Virus record (IMG/VR): IMGVR_UViG_3300048837_000614
Coordinates: 21,920 to 85,919 of that record
DNA from: a virus
Length of the DNA: 64,000 nucleotides
Direction: 5' to 3' (one strand)
Shown: positions 22,801 to 28,754 of the stretch, in pieces
Layout: every line of letters starts with the position of its first letter
How positions within the stretch are numbered: position 1 is the first letter of the stretch
Position numbers and translations under genes: made by a program
Notes under the pieces: model-generated
What the model was told of the DNA's origin: nothing
The model's database searches: none
Seen by the model: the letters and a program-made list of their open reading frames with translations, nothing else

Positions 22801-25700
22801 TAGTCAACAAAAAACAAGAAGATGCAAGAAACAAAGAAGCTTTCGCAGACGCTAGAATTGAAGTTAAAAACATGATACTCAAAGAGGATTGGGCTGGTTT
22901 AGAAGCATACTTAAAAGACAAACCTGGTGAGAAGTTTAATATTGAAGAATTCAAACAAAGATTTTATGAAGAGTTCAACAAAACTAAAACTAAAGGTATT
23001 GCCAAATACAAAATGGAATGGCGTATGGAAGGACAAACTCCTACACCGTTTGAGAAGTTTATTGAAAGCGTTCCTTACATTGAACAACCTGGTGTTCGTG
23101 GTGAGTTCTTAAGAACAGTTATTTCTAATTTTGAAAAAGAGATTAGTGGAATCACTTATATTAAGAGTCACTATACAACGTTAGATCCAACGATGAGAGT
23201 TGATAAACCTGTAACATACAAGTATTACAACGACCATTTAGAAGATTACAATGGTAAATGGGTACCAAGTGATTACCGTAGGGATCATCCACAAAATCAA
23301 ACGATTAGAAAGAGTTATGATTACTTAAGAGCAAACGTTGATAAGACAAGAGATTTGTCACAGTATCAAGCTGGGTTTGAAGGAATGATTGCACCTTTTA
23401 GAAAAGGAAATAGTTATGACTATGAAAAACTATACTACGAATTAACTGAAGGTTATTTATCAAAGATTTACAAATTAACAATTATTACTGATATTTCCAA
23501 AGGTTCTACAGGTATGGGTAAACTGACCGAAGAACAAGAGATTGAAGCTTCTACAGAACGTAGAAACAAAGCGTTCCAAAAAGGTTTACAAAAGAAGATT
23601 GATAAACTTGAAAATAAGATTATCGAACTTCAAAAGTTAAACACTCCTGAAGCAAATCAACAGATTTCACAAATTAGATTACAAATCGATGATACCAAAA
23701 AAGTAGTATATCAAAAGAACAAGTATTACGACGAAGCCGAAATATCTAAATTGAGAAGAAGTGAGCCGATTTGGAAATCAGATCAAGAAGTATTTGGAAG
23801 TTCAATCATAAGAACTACAGACAAAAAAGGTAATGTAGTTGAAGAGAATATGTTAGATTGGATGGACAGTATTAAAGACACAGCACACCCAACCTTAAAG
23901 GTAATAGCTTTAGATGGCAACAAAGAAAATGCCATCAAACAACTCAAAGAGTTAGTTAAGATGAATAGAGAAAAAGGTTTACACCTTGGTTTCACATTAC
24001 TTCATGACATCTTAAAGACTGATGAAATGAGTTATTCTGGTTATATGTTGCCTAAACCTGTTGCTATGCTGCAGTCAAGTATTATTAAGTTTCAAAAGTT
24101 CATGATGTTAATGAACAATGGATTCATGGTTAGAAATATCTATGATGGTATGCTAAGAAATCATCAACTGATTTTAGGTAGTGATGATATCGTGAGTGAA
24201 AACTTTAGATTTGCTAAAGAGGCAGTTAGAAGTTGGAACTTGATTTTCCAATACAAAGCATACGCTAAAGCCCATGGTTTCCAAGTGAGAGAACTTAAAC
24301 ACTTCTTCGAAAGCGTTAAAGACTTTGAAAGTGGTCCATATGCGTTGCATGATTTACAAAAAGTTAGCACAGACTTTCAAGCGATGCTAACATTACAAAT
24401 AGATTCTCTTAAGAATTATTTGGGAAACATCATCAAAGATGAAAACCAAACAGCAACAAGACGTGCTAGTGACAACTTCACAGACCTATCAAGAATCATG
24501 AGAAGATTACAAGCAATCGTAGATACACTAAAAAATAACCCGGCAACAAAGTCACCAGAATATATTAAAGAGTTTAAATTGCAACTGAAAGATTTCTTTG
24601 AAGTCTATCAACAGGCTGGTTTCTTTAAGCAAGTTATTATGAATGCTAATGATAAGAGAATCAAATTAGATTTTAGTAATAATTCAGAAGATAACATCAA
24701 AAAAACTAAAGATAATCTTAACATGGTTAGACTTATCAATGAAATCGAAAAGTCTGGTATCATTTCGGATCAATACGAAATTACAGGTAAACAAGATGTT
24801 AAAGATATCTATAGAAACATCGATAAGATGTTAGATGATGAATTGATGAATGTCGGTTTAAACGATAGAATCGATAAGATTATGTCGCATCACCCTATCG
24901 CTATTGCAACAAACTATGTTGAACAGCATCAACGTGTCCATGGTGTCCTACTCGATATGTTCGTCAATGGTAAAACTAAAGATAGAGCCTTGGCTGAATC
25001 TTTAGGTAGATTCTTCAACTACGGTATGAAGGGTGCTTATGAAAAATCAGCAAGTGTTTACTTCCCGTTCATGAGCTTTGCCATTAGAAACTTAGATTAC
25101 TATTTGGACCTTATGGGCGACCAAAAGTATATGAGATTTATGACAAACGTAGCACAAGGTATGAATACCTGGTATGATGATGAAGATGAAGAAAACTTTA
25201 GATTTAGTCGTTCATTTAATGACTTTACTGAAAACCAAGGCTGGATACCTTTAGGTAAGAATTATGGAATTAAAATGGGCAACGCCATGTTTGATGCCAT
25301 GAGTTTGGTTGAGGATCCATTTCAAAGTGGATACCAAAAATTAAATCCTGTTTTACAACAGGCTAATAATCTTACCAAGGGTGAAGATTTTAATCCGAAA
25401 GCATTAGCTTCCGTTACACAATATAGCCGTATGGCTAGTGCGATAGGAACAATCGCTAAAGGACAAGGCATGAATATGCCACAGGATTTACCTGATTTAG
25501 TTCCATCTCTATTTTATAAACGTAGTGAATACACTCCGTATAAGTATAGAAGATATTCTACTGACTATAGAAATATTTATAGAAATCTATTCTTTAGTGA
25601 TGGAAGTCGTAGAGTCCCAAGTAAGAATCCGTTTACTACAGCTAAGAATATTCGTTATGAAGCCTATGTTCGTGCAAGATTAAATGCGAATATAAAATAG
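10851..25700 (+). CDS. Giant virion-type polyprotein with single-chain multisubunit-type RNA polymerase active centre
   Basis: 4949 residues; start after GAGGT, eight bases from ATG. Residues 85-145 are Gly/Ala-rich and hydrophobic (possible membrane-penetrating segment). A long Lys/Glu-rich helical region follows to about 1350. Residues 1834-1847 (GMK, then SSKHG) resemble the lysine-bearing strand of the beta-subunit double-psi barrel. Residues 2086-2092 (LLHRSPT) match the beta-prime NRAPT element, and D2130-D2134 is DFDGD, the Mg-binding catalytic loop, preceded by VNPAFEEALN. Residues about 3373-3480 have a DnaQ-like start (D3377, E3379) of uncertain activity. The C-terminus (FFNYGMKGAYE, YFPFMSFAIRNL) resembles ends of large phage polyvalent or ejection proteins. 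It is known that crAss-like phages package giant DFDGD polymerases; packaging and early-gene transcription here are inferred. Own promoter, followed by a bidirectional terminator. Confidence 0.8.
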   Translation: MAVARVDNPWVRNLTLAPSRVYATSPYRPYAGVFNNRVNVSTEQYQDNFIRALSPFSINDKNVINAIRKEYNIVDNGNYRMSSNVGFGVGAVAGVVASGVLYGSTITTLANAAIYGGMLSFNPVGWTAAAVGTVLAVAGTIMTSAELGRAIGASVGSREGSIAMSRYLANLGNSMVKRPTSTVLTVATIFATNWALNKTPLKSPIVRQGITMTAMRVVRPIADKLDDSLFGELSEVDQMSYTDLLSLQGDLADNFSGTSLVKGALAGVSGDEGKTKELIAKMYGRHEEGFDPLDFMDVREAWGIDIGTFGNGVIDILGEIVFDTDNSLNTIKNKTTTTISTSIKNQVVKKILSNENGDLFKRYFEKVETKNPDGTIKTEIKAKDTFKNEFQNKIIQRVVEKYLDDYKDPSTAKTAEERNAIFKENNEKLDHHIGDLYIYLYRKGLANIKEDSLKIVEAQKIIGEIKKEIQEGLEAHSGYMEKNVSNKTKYAKAVKTMIESQKEATKIVNQNFKNNVYNFDKAMLKEFQIHKADFDHNYITGLLKLHPAFYLYSEANNKNMRVLGYFTRPFQSAIASKPGRKVIQNVLNKIQRKYDPYKKITKVDEIMQYDNPITKEQQKEALEKLKQFDDVLKAQLNKFEEEKMRQTLGQAEIDKLLKELNDIEEFFATNKLTDAEKIKYEKFEARQKELTKKYAEAKAEAIKKMEVEDKKAYARYKKSLKTINDRYKQLIANAELVDKYMEMTKFEYVNKGVRQKMEVNKDTEQEVLDIIKELEAKKDLSGDERITLENAKFAYFLYMKEDLFKKGYQEITSNYNKVIKFIQNFETWFTENAFKLESLVLNTTIFSEVKQLQKEIRDIDAKPSKTQDELVLAEKERIKSRYEGLIKTVYANLENAEVFDKKTRDEIIKALEGDEMIELPIFYATNFFSGIKLFEQDKSFFLNNRALFDEFNKRILEDETQDLLDRLKDSIIRKSKTKFEFKQKTEFINNKELLIKKIQKILLDLNTKEDPDNPGSKLLSDENYELLKQNIEGVATSLINTNRSMQVDPTTLRKNNMYSKRFSELSQNDILDYAFRLATKNNEFLGTESKMIDNVLKNLDHSIKQLLQVVKESNNGKLNFLEGFINESIRRQMYKINSSKIINAISAKYLRVGQSKNYFLNPEVEGKKIKALSEKALKKISNKKYKFETTDKDVIKQGIAAEFLESFKGTPMYDLLIKMGFEKIINDNVSVIDKEEVKPKKVKKRGKSQEEKDFEERGLTYTRLVDGIVKDIEIKTGKVLDNEARKKISQAVAKAINDQIGLVKSEYEIKRMESAGSKKVFDDVFMNKLAESFFGKLVDVENLSSILRGNKSLPKTKIDMTKPDPESGVKGNPYRNAIINFMLNNEPTVENIMKLKLQPFGTYLNFDGKAVSLESIVQIGEENLVGAWAEKYRSDFSEKNEYGEPINDPLVFEFFRGIDVTKESNEGYERHVDASFNLPNSLRNKKGLQNLKDEDFVEVKDDFESDGTIANDFIRVFKESDYGHNFKKIAIHKGQFVFDDVIRGKTVTNDIIVIRITTTGNKSYDFYVPREIIKTYGDQKIATYKVNNNEYMRVMIEGEDEKSLAYLDNISKAIEKDFINRKMISDEFKQKFEPFSVQKEIFRLFSKQRNIGDTHELITDFVYLDPDKTDYEKLVYSLMRRLDEGKRKNLTKNKAFRDDYKKNGYYFDYTQSDPKVVVKGIKLNSGEFQSITRIFSPLGIFTGRAERSALAANARRNAIELDTNELPFLSSLFIQQNPELSQFEKGGFNARVYLKDTYLDNGSSTHNETVIMREGFARQKFIKNGVPMDLSNGMKIIDRYSSKHGVRIVSEDEWKEMFKGDDKALNSDVIMSKRTVRKRTLWNVEAELAMNGLDGTRKYIDSEMKGKTDEEKLEYLKSETKDGNLEGDHGYLYMFLTDDLSDNNGRGYKVAGDNDSSNGAKISIEEWQMFSALREITYAENGSRQPIDPNGELFDFLWKRTKTPESELRESIYGNVNATTGKQGKFRKEIIERRMPNSAYAKAISNTKLAKNEIGIPRAMAESMGIIVKIEDGSYSNTTSSSQYVLLHRSPTQGRRSFVYAKVKILDDVKGMVNKAIEVNPAFEEALNLDFDGDGVSIFSLKDATPDILKIAETAFSHSYKEKTNYSDYTLRNEYGIKHKDVDMKTEKDFDINRDKKDILNEEAKPKGYKPSFVSEDQWDNVMLNQKTLKDYSGLFKNIFDADYQDYISSKENMDWFNKTFKTEDISNVKFESFYALTTLAYDFYSQKTFDFSKHSRPGEKESFDAIYSIIKKKGGETFENHIRKLVKVLMFDITNTQKKNSKIELINKRKDISDSEKSRLSDIEVQKYLYKLREFLKEVSREEQRLGKTKPEIIKEAETKEIEGEKVKPEEELPKQFEEADNQLLRDINKILKDNGLEETTMDQLGAFKSDKLLSITGAFDQNEIKHFNLNDWNLDLKGVNQVFSFMLKMNQDIAKAAKRKMKTNDKVLEPFHKAFTTYIRQVIQSFYQDPDVLKNLYLIKIVEINGEEVPEKISFLELINVFGLKPDGKSKRSIATFKNINPAITKMDSIGVNKDVLRLDDKRLRSFYISNESAFESPKLNRLTNELFTKVHNNIRKTLNNMGLGGTPVFSPLLHNKLLFKQNVFDSMYQALMSNEEDKSILVDILRDMGDEDSINELKEIFKPFFMFQTVAQFLSGDKRTNFIKYLYQVEGIFDDTIKTVIPEKKTGALVKNLIRWNLMKTGEPYEDFGNEIKVLLNTNDDKVVDEIVEIYYQMRNGLLDKDTYGSMSQFDKMDREFKLDLLVKIHEIKNGKFVEKFGSKYGITQEDLREKTENFEIDDKVMAKFFRIYDYAFDTIEGTFDIKNRQRITSALEKEKINFGLVSNVIKNANYELSKLVANTITIQNSKGEAEDVNPYPFRSLLHPNNIEENSIILMNANKNKMAKNLTERFYRLVMKAFNKEGADSEMTKEIQKISNDLKAGNDIMSLYLFEGKDIGSFIKLLNDLINNQQTFTIPLTDRIFKYFLHFNEMSKVMGFDKKIMPGTIDAYYRDIKGSNVVDSEGNIKMNNIYRIMFFDYVYGEGMQINARNNTPEFQEAFNNLVSYFDKNPNMNTFGLHPHAFVETFFGKMLFEQRVESEKHTIKEDPKPIQEKLIEYYKDRIKELEVLSKNRDSTSNEYLKAMEEATEKGETLDLSQITIDPVKQQEILDAYKKYLSVELLEEKIVDDKVSNVFDTFEWSKYIGQEGVEFNTKNLFNIYAQLIGKKEFPQEEIVKLTEELSQEIIRDNTNANFKFKGNKKIHTALIDAQLNLKVMDLIVREFEKNEGRYKDYQELKTLINDFKDPSKKKNFAIIDSENLVSGNDYNRIYEISYITFDDNGKPLYHQHYLKYDIDKRTENWLKKMGYSDKEIQIIKDNMKNIADPDYNKKIYEQVFADLKGKNLIGQSVKSQGDTPGDIGKLNYEYQQILKNDVRKTIKKHNEKEQEFLDNIKESSMKDLMKNVDSTELNSTAQADMMMKVLIDIVKEDLNEKILPQGVEKIDNEQFNTHISKTSELMRVFIEENNQDILKLRMEEILEIDEMPKEVFDAILKKFEDKFNELKGENNDGVLVMKWPRIVKTEDGVRVEFLEVDEKEIVGKNEEFLVKKVRFDSDDVRANYLFRSRAFYEIIKEVKDMIIIRGIPHEHLGKTVQRTITLNQYEMLNRKIVRLQGKLDDKNLKVKKHLDDATKFMMEGNEVEYLVSMNKAIKEYEKTNSKMDAFTDIDLETDSNKVDLFLKEQVEKNTGQMANIPMWRVEQHFADMISKFYKDTLASKRTIEEKEQDYKYIAKIEDIITALEYEDMNTLDFKRFADIVGLNEYGDFGREIHTQLMETYEDYKKNGIPFFYAGSDKPYSTLEYKEDGENLFKKMAFYAILNPRSDDKKTLGSFLKMIISEEGVREYKRYDIDETKQTEIDKVKSKLVNKKQEDARNKEAFADARIEVKNMILKEDWAGLEAYLKDKPGEKFNIEEFKQRFYEEFNKTKTKGIAKYKMEWRMEGQTPTPFEKFIESVPYIEQPGVRGEFLRTVISNFEKEISGITYIKSHYTTLDPTMRVDKPVTYKYYNDHLEDYNGKWVPSDYRRDHPQNQTIRKSYDYLRANVDKTRDLSQYQAGFEGMIAPFRKGNSYDYEKLYYELTEGYLSKIYKLTIITDISKGSTGMGKLTEEQEIEASTERRNKAFQKGLQKKIDKLENKIIELQKLNTPEANQQISQIRLQIDDTKKVVYQKNKYYDEAEISKLRRSEPIWKSDQEVFGSSIIRTTDKKGNVVEENMLDWMDSIKDTAHPTLKVIALDGNKENAIKQLKELVKMNREKGLHLGFTLLHDILKTDEMSYSGYMLPKPVAMLQSSIIKFQKFMMLMNNGFMVRNIYDGMLRNHQLILGSDDIVSENFRFAKEAVRSWNLIFQYKAYAKAHGFQVRELKHFFESVKDFESGPYALHDLQKVSTDFQAMLTLQIDSLKNYLGNIIKDENQTATRRASDNFTDLSRIMRRLQAIVDTLKNNPATKSPEYIKEFKLQLKDFFEVYQQAGFFKQVIMNANDKRIKLDFSNNSEDNIKKTKDNLNMVRLINEIEKSGIISDQYEITGKQDVKDIYRNIDKMLDDELMNVGLNDRIDKIMSHHPIAIATNYVEQHQRVHGVLLDMFVNGKTKDRALAESLGRFFNYGMKGAYEKSASVYFPFMSFAIRNLDYYLDLMGDQKYMRFMTNVAQGMNTWYDDEDEENFRFSRSFNDFTENQGWIPLGKNYGIKMGNAMFDAMSLVEDPFQSGYQKLNPVLQQANNLTKGEDFNPKALASVTQYSRMASAIGTIAKGQGMNMPQDLPDLVPSLFYKRSEYTPYKYRRYSTDYRNIYRNLFFSDGSRRVPSKNPFTTAKNIRYEAYVRARLNANIK

Positions 25701-25786
25701 CCGTTTTAAAGAGTTTTAAGTCTAACGTGAACACCTATAAGGGTTATACAATAAAAATTGAATACAGGCTAAAATTAGCCTAAAAA

Positions 25787-25816
25787 AAAGGGTAATGCCG
25801 TTAAGCACTACCCTTT
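25787..25816. terminator. Bidirectional terminator between convergent operons
   Basis: AAAGGGTA (25787-25794) pairs with TACCCTTT (25809-25816), and an inner TGC/GCA pairs across one mismatch. On the minus strand the hairpin ends in eight T, a strong terminator for the early operon. On the plus strand it is followed by TTTATTTATT, serving the giant gene 87 bases upstream. Confidence 0.8.
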
Positions 25817-25818
25817 AT

Positions 25819-26019
25819 TTATTCACCTTGATTACAGTGGTAACGAATGTTAGTTCTAACTTCGTTATATTTAGTTGAAGTAACGATTACAGAATCTCCT
25901 TCTCTTTCGTTAAGAATGATAACTGCATTATCATCTATACCTGGATAAACTTGAGAAATCTTCTCAATATTTACAAGAACTCTTTTTCCTTCTTCAACAA
26001 CCTCAATGAACTTTGTCAT
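25819..26019 (-). CDS. Small protein with FlbD-like beta motif
   Basis: 66 residues, RBS AGGAG before ATG. The pattern FIEVVEEGKRVLVNIEKISQV with a downstream alternating strand recalls small FlbD-like beta-sheet proteins common in phages; a related opening occurs in the protein at 39363-39764. It is the last gene of the leftward operon and overlaps the preceding stop by four bases (ATGA). Function unknown. Confidence 0.6.
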   Translation of the reverse strand: MTKFIEVVEEGKRVLVNIEKISQVYPGIDDNAVIILNEREGDSVIVTSTKYNEVRTNIRYHCNQGE

Positions 26020-26222
26020 TTGTTTTCTCCTGTCTTATTTGTATAACATTCTTTTTTACAGTCTGCTATCATCGCTTTAAAATCTCTTCTTGTTAATCTT
26101 GTTTCGCCACCTGCAAAGAAACCGTTATATTGATGAACTCTATACTCTTTTTTTACGTGGTCTATCGTAAGATAATCGTTAGCACCATACATATTAGCTT
26201 TTGTTTTAAATACTTGTATCAT
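26016..26222 (-). CDS. Hypothetical small protein
   Basis: 68 residues, start after GAGGTGG. Basic, with an aromatic-rich middle (YRVHQYNGFFAGG) and a helical C-terminus with two Cys. Overlaps both neighbours (four bases downstream, 17 upstream), which supports a real gene in a coupled operon. No family recognised. Confidence 0.55.
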   Translation of the reverse strand: MIQVFKTKANMYGANDYLTIDHVKKEYRVHQYNGFFAGGETRLTRRDFKAMIADCKKECYTNKTGENK

Positions 26223-26484
26223 CTGATTCCACCTCTTCCACTAAATCTAATTCAACTAAATCTTCAATATCTTCTGGGTTTAATTCTTCAGGTAGAGAAC
26301 CATGTGCTGAATATTGAATTACTCTTTTTCCATATTCACATTCTTCCAAAGGGATTATTATTTCATATTGGCTTGTTGACTTAAGGTATTGTTCGTGGTA
26401 AAACCTTTCATCTGGCATATAGTGTTTATAACCACACTTCTTCATTTGTTTCTTTGTTGCTTTTTCTTTTAATTTGTATATCAT
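26206..26484 (-). CDS. Hypothetical protein, acidic C-terminus
   Basis: 92 residues from the ATG at 26484, chosen because GGGAGG lies just upstream; a longer frame to 26541 would run deep into the neighbouring gene. Basic N-terminal helix (YKLKEKATKKQMKK), then an acidic tail (LEDLVELDLVEEVE-like). One base separates it from the upstream stop. Function unknown. Confidence 0.55.
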   Translation of the reverse strand: MIYKLKEKATKKQMKKCGYKHYMPDERFYHEQYLKSTSQYEIIIPLEECEYGKRVIQYSAHGSLPEELNPEDIEDLVELDLVEEVESDDTSI

Positions 26485-26485
26485 A

Positions 26486-26869
26486 TTAGTCCTCCCAAGT
26501 AGTCCAATAACTATCACCATTTCCATCATCATATAATTCAAGATATTCTTCTTGAGTCATATGTCCATGTAAGCAATCATCTGAACAATAATACTCTTCT
26601 CCACTGTTGATGCAATAGCCTTCTGACATTTCTTTTCCACAATGAGAACAAATTCTTTTTTCTTCTAAATCTGTCTCAATTAATTTAATTACGTGTGAAC
26701 TTCTAAATATACATGAGCAACATATGTTATTATCGTCTACCAAGTGATACAGTTTATCTTGATAAAAATAACCATTTCCTTTAACAAGAGTTCCTCTTAT
26801 TTTTTCTTTATCAAAAAGCGTTATTTCTACTTTTTTTCTTAAATATTTTTCTAACAAATCTCTTTTCAT
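26486..26869 (-). CDS. Small protein with Sm-like N-terminus and C-terminal zinc-binding cysteines
   Basis: 127 residues. Residues 10-65 (VEITLFDKEKIRGTLVKG, then SSHVIKLI) look like an Sm/beta-barrel fold. Residues 73-105 contain CSHCG, a spaced C, and YYCSDDCLHGH, a likely zinc-binding treble-clef module of a type often seen in Bacillota phage proteins. RBS AGAGGGA. It could bind RNA or DNA; the role is unproven. Confidence 0.55.
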   Translation of the reverse strand: MKRDLLEKYLRKKVEITLFDKEKIRGTLVKGNGYFYQDKLYHLVDDNNICCSCIFRSSHVIKLIETDLEEKRICSHCGKEMSEGYCINSGEEYYCSDDCLHGHMTQEEYLELYDDGNGDSYWTTWED

Positions 26870-26871
26870 TC

Positions 26872-27042
26872 TTATCCCTCTATTCTTATATCGGTTATCA
26901 TGTAACCTAAATATTCTAATTCATCAATTAAATCATAAAAATCGTCCGTACCGATTTCCTCAAAGACTGTAGGGTATTCTTCTTTTGTGATTGTGTTTAC
27001 TATTGTGAAAAAACCCTTAACTGTTCTGTTTTTTAGAAACAT
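26872..27042 (-). CDS. Hypothetical 56-residue protein
   Basis: Read directly from the sequence: begins MFLKNRTVKGFFTIVNT and ends YMITDIRIEG, with an acidic helical middle. It fills the only gap between two operon genes and overlaps the upstream gene by 26 bases; its stop lies two bases before the next start. The ribosome site is weak (GGAA), so translation is probably coupled. Confidence 0.45.
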   Translation of the reverse strand: MFLKNRTVKGFFTIVNTITKEEYPTVFEEIGTDDFYDLIDELEYLGYMITDIRIEG

Positions 27043-27367
27043 TTCCATTTTTACAAATACTTTTAACTAAATGGTTATAGCGAATCGATCTTGCTTGTTT
27101 AATCATTAAGTCGAGCTTTCTCTCTATGAAGTTAAAGTTTGTGGTTCTACGGACAACTTTAGTTTTAACTTCTGAATTGTAGTGGTCGCTAATGCGATAC
27201 TTTATTCTAATGTGATTATCTTGAGCCATTGTCATTACAGTCATGTAAATACTGTTAGATGAATTTGATTTAGATAATTTAAACCTCACATCATTATACT
27301 TTGGGTTATTTCTTTTTGAGTTAATTAGTCCTTCAATTCTTTTGTATAACTGTTCTTGTATAATCAT
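27017..27367 (-). CDS. Hypothetical basic protein
   Basis: 116 residues, strongly basic (many Lys/Arg), with a middle beta-like part (NSIYMTVMTMAQDNHIRIKY) and a helical C-terminal third. Overlaps the upstream stop by four bases. Charge suggests nucleic-acid contact, but no family is recognised. Confidence 0.5.
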   Translation of the reverse strand: MIIQEQLYKRIEGLINSKRNNPKYNDVRFKLSKSNSSNSIYMTVMTMAQDNHIRIKYRISDHYNSEVKTKVVRRTTNFNFIERKLDLMIKQARSIRYNHLVKSICKNGNVSKKQNS

Positions 27368-27627
27368 ATCTTCTTCCTCAGTTCATAGTTTTTAACTTCG
27401 TTGTCCAAAACGGCTTGTATTCCATAAAACATCATATTAGGCAAGTCTTCTGAATAGATATTGTCGTTATTTGCGAATTGCCATTTATGTAGTAATGCTC
27501 TGTAATATATTTCATTTAAGTGTATTTGATAATCTTCAACTTTTTGTTTGGATAATAAAATTTCTCTTCTTTCAAATAAAATACATTCTTGAAGTTGTTT
27601 TGTTGTTTTAATATCTGTTATAGGCAT
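27364..27627 (-). CDS. Hypothetical helical protein
   Basis: 87 residues from ATG 27627 (MPITDIKTT), chosen because AAGGAAAGAG precedes it. An ATG at 27681 in the same frame lies inside the AT-rich promoter-like element and has no ribosome site. First gene after a terminator, so it probably starts a transcription unit. Predicted mostly helical; function unknown. Confidence 0.55.
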   Translation of the reverse strand: MPITDIKTTKQLQECILFERREILLSKQKVEDYQIHLNEIYYRALLHKWQFANNDNIYSEDLPNMMFYGIQAVLDNEVKNYELRKKI

Positions 27628-27642
27628 TTTTTTCTCTCTTTC

Positions 27643-27691
27643 CTTATACGACATATTTGTCTTACATAATATATATTTCATATATATTTAT
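27643..27691 (-). promoter_or_regulatory. AT-rich element plus leader hairpin, copy 1
   Basis: Minus strand: ATAAATATATAT (27691-27680), 15 bases, TAAGACA (27664-27658), loop, TGTCGTATAAG (27653-27643). GACA pairs with TGTC, and TTAT with ATAA outside it. The same three blocks in the same order occur at 54714-54654. It lies between a terminator and the first downstream gene, as expected of a promoter with a structured leader. Confidence 0.45.
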
Positions 27692-27693
27692 TA

Positions 27694-27730
27694 AAAGGGA
27701 AATAACTTGGTAGTTATTTTCCCTTTTTTA
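27694..27730 (-). terminator. Intrinsic terminator inside the leftward operon
   Basis: GGGAAATAACT and AGTTATTTTCCC form a long stem with a one-base bulge and a four-base loop. It is followed on the minus strand by TTTTAATAAAT and on the plus strand by TTTTTTAG. It separates the genes at 27735 and 27627. Confidence 0.7.
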
Positions 27731-27734
27731 GTAA

Positions 27735-27914
27735 CTACTCTTCTTCTGTATTAACTGCTTCGTAAATCATTTCACAACAATCTTGATAATCTTTTTCAGA
27801 TGTGTTTTGACTAAGTTGCCAAAGAGCTTCAAGTGCATAACTTTTTAATTCTTCTTTTGACATATTGTGATATTCATTTGCAATATGATCGTATAATCTT
27901 TTTTTAATTTCCAC
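27735..27914 (-). CDS. Hypothetical small helical protein
   Basis: 59 residues from a GTG at 27914, preferred because GGAGAAGGTG lies just upstream and it overlaps the previous gene by only 11 bases; an ATG at 27977 is possible. Predicted helical and acidic (MSKEELKSYALEALWQL). Last gene before a terminator. No family recognised. Confidence 0.5.
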   Translation of the reverse strand: MEIKKRLYDHIANEYHNMSKEELKSYALEALWQLSQNTSEKDYQDCCEMIYEAVNTEEE

Positions 27915-28179
27915 TTTGCACCTTCTCCATTTTTTCAAAATAATAAGTCTTATCCGATAATTTAAAATACTTTTCATTGTAGTTTCTTATAAATGTTTTA
28001 GTAATTGAAATCTTAAAATCTTTTTCTACGATTGCATTTTCAATTTCAGTATTGCAAAAGCCATAGAAACGTAAATCTCCAAACTTACCTTTTAATGGTA
28101 TTTTTTTATGTAAAACCTTGTCCGAAATTTCTTTTTTTGTGAGCCATTCTCTGTTAAATTGATACCTTTTCTGTTCCAT
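27904..28179 (-). CDS. Hypothetical protein
   Basis: 91 residues, Lys-rich, alternating beta/helix, overlapping the upstream gene by 26 bases and the downstream gene by 11. Nothing recognisable beyond a conserved-looking FGDLRFYGF segment. Gene status rests on operon position and dense overlap. Confidence 0.5.
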   Translation of the reverse strand: MEQKRYQFNREWLTKKEISDKVLHKKIPLKGKFGDLRFYGFCNTEIENAIVEKDFKISITKTFIRNYNEKYFKLSDKTYYFEKMEKVQSGN

Positions 28180-28519
28180 TTTCTTCTACCATGGGTATGC
28201 TGTTTTTATACAGTCCCCAACCTTCGTTTATTTTTGTGTTGTCCATATTTAAATAATATCCTGTTTCGTCCATAAAATAGTAGTTCAAATGTTCTTCAAC
28301 AAAGTCTGATTTATGCCCCCAATCTTTAGATTCTGGGTAATCAGCACACATTTCGTTTATTTTTTCTTCGCTATAATCGAAACCTAAAATACTATAATCT
28401 TCTTTTTTAGCTCTTTCTACTGCTTTATATAGTGCTTCAATTTCTGATTCTGCTTCAACTTCAAACGGAAATAAAATATATCCAGCACCAGGCCATAAAC
28501 ATACTGTGAATTTTTCCAT
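28154..28519 (-). CDS. Hypothetical acidic protein
   Basis: 121 residues, start after AAGGAGTGG. Acidic and aromatic (EVEAESEIEALYKAVERAKKE, then YFMDETGYYLNMD). Cytosolic by composition. The shape recalls small acidic phage proteins that can mimic DNA, but that is only a thought from charge. Confidence 0.5.
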   Translation of the reverse strand: MEKFTVCLWPGAGYILFPFEVEAESEIEALYKAVERAKKEDYSILGFDYSEEKINEMCADYPESKDWGHKSDFVEEHLNYYFMDETGYYLNMDNTKINEGWGLYKNSIPMVEENGTEKVSI

Positions 28520-28520
28520 A

Positions 28521-28754
28521 TTACCACTCCTTAAGATATTCTAATAATTCTTTTATCTTTTCTTCTTCTTGTTCAAAAAGAATAGGCTCTTCATTTCCCA
28601 TAATGAATGTTATAAACATAAAATCTTTTCCTATTTTTTCTTCCTCTATGAAGTTTGAAATTACATCTGTGTCCATTATAGTTGTACAGTTATAGACATT
28701 AAATGTCCATCTCATAGAAACTAACTGTAAAATTAACTTTTCAAATAGACTCAT
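28521..28754 (-). CDS. Hypothetical small acidic protein
   Basis: 77 residues, RBS AAGGAAG, TAATG junction (one-base overlap) with the upstream gene. Beta-rich middle (FMFITFIMGNEEPILF) and an acidic helix at the end. Function unknown. Confidence 0.5.
   Translation of the reverse strand: MSLFEKLILQLVSMRWTFNVYNCTTIMDTDVISNFIEEEKIGKDFMFITFIMGNEEPILFEQEEEKIKELLEYLKEW

Noticed and set aside
25766-25782. GGCTAA-TTAGCC hairpin after the giant gene as a terminator
   Set aside because: On the plus strand it is followed by A rather than T, and on the minus strand the T-run comes before it; the neighbouring hairpin at 25787-25816 explains termination better.
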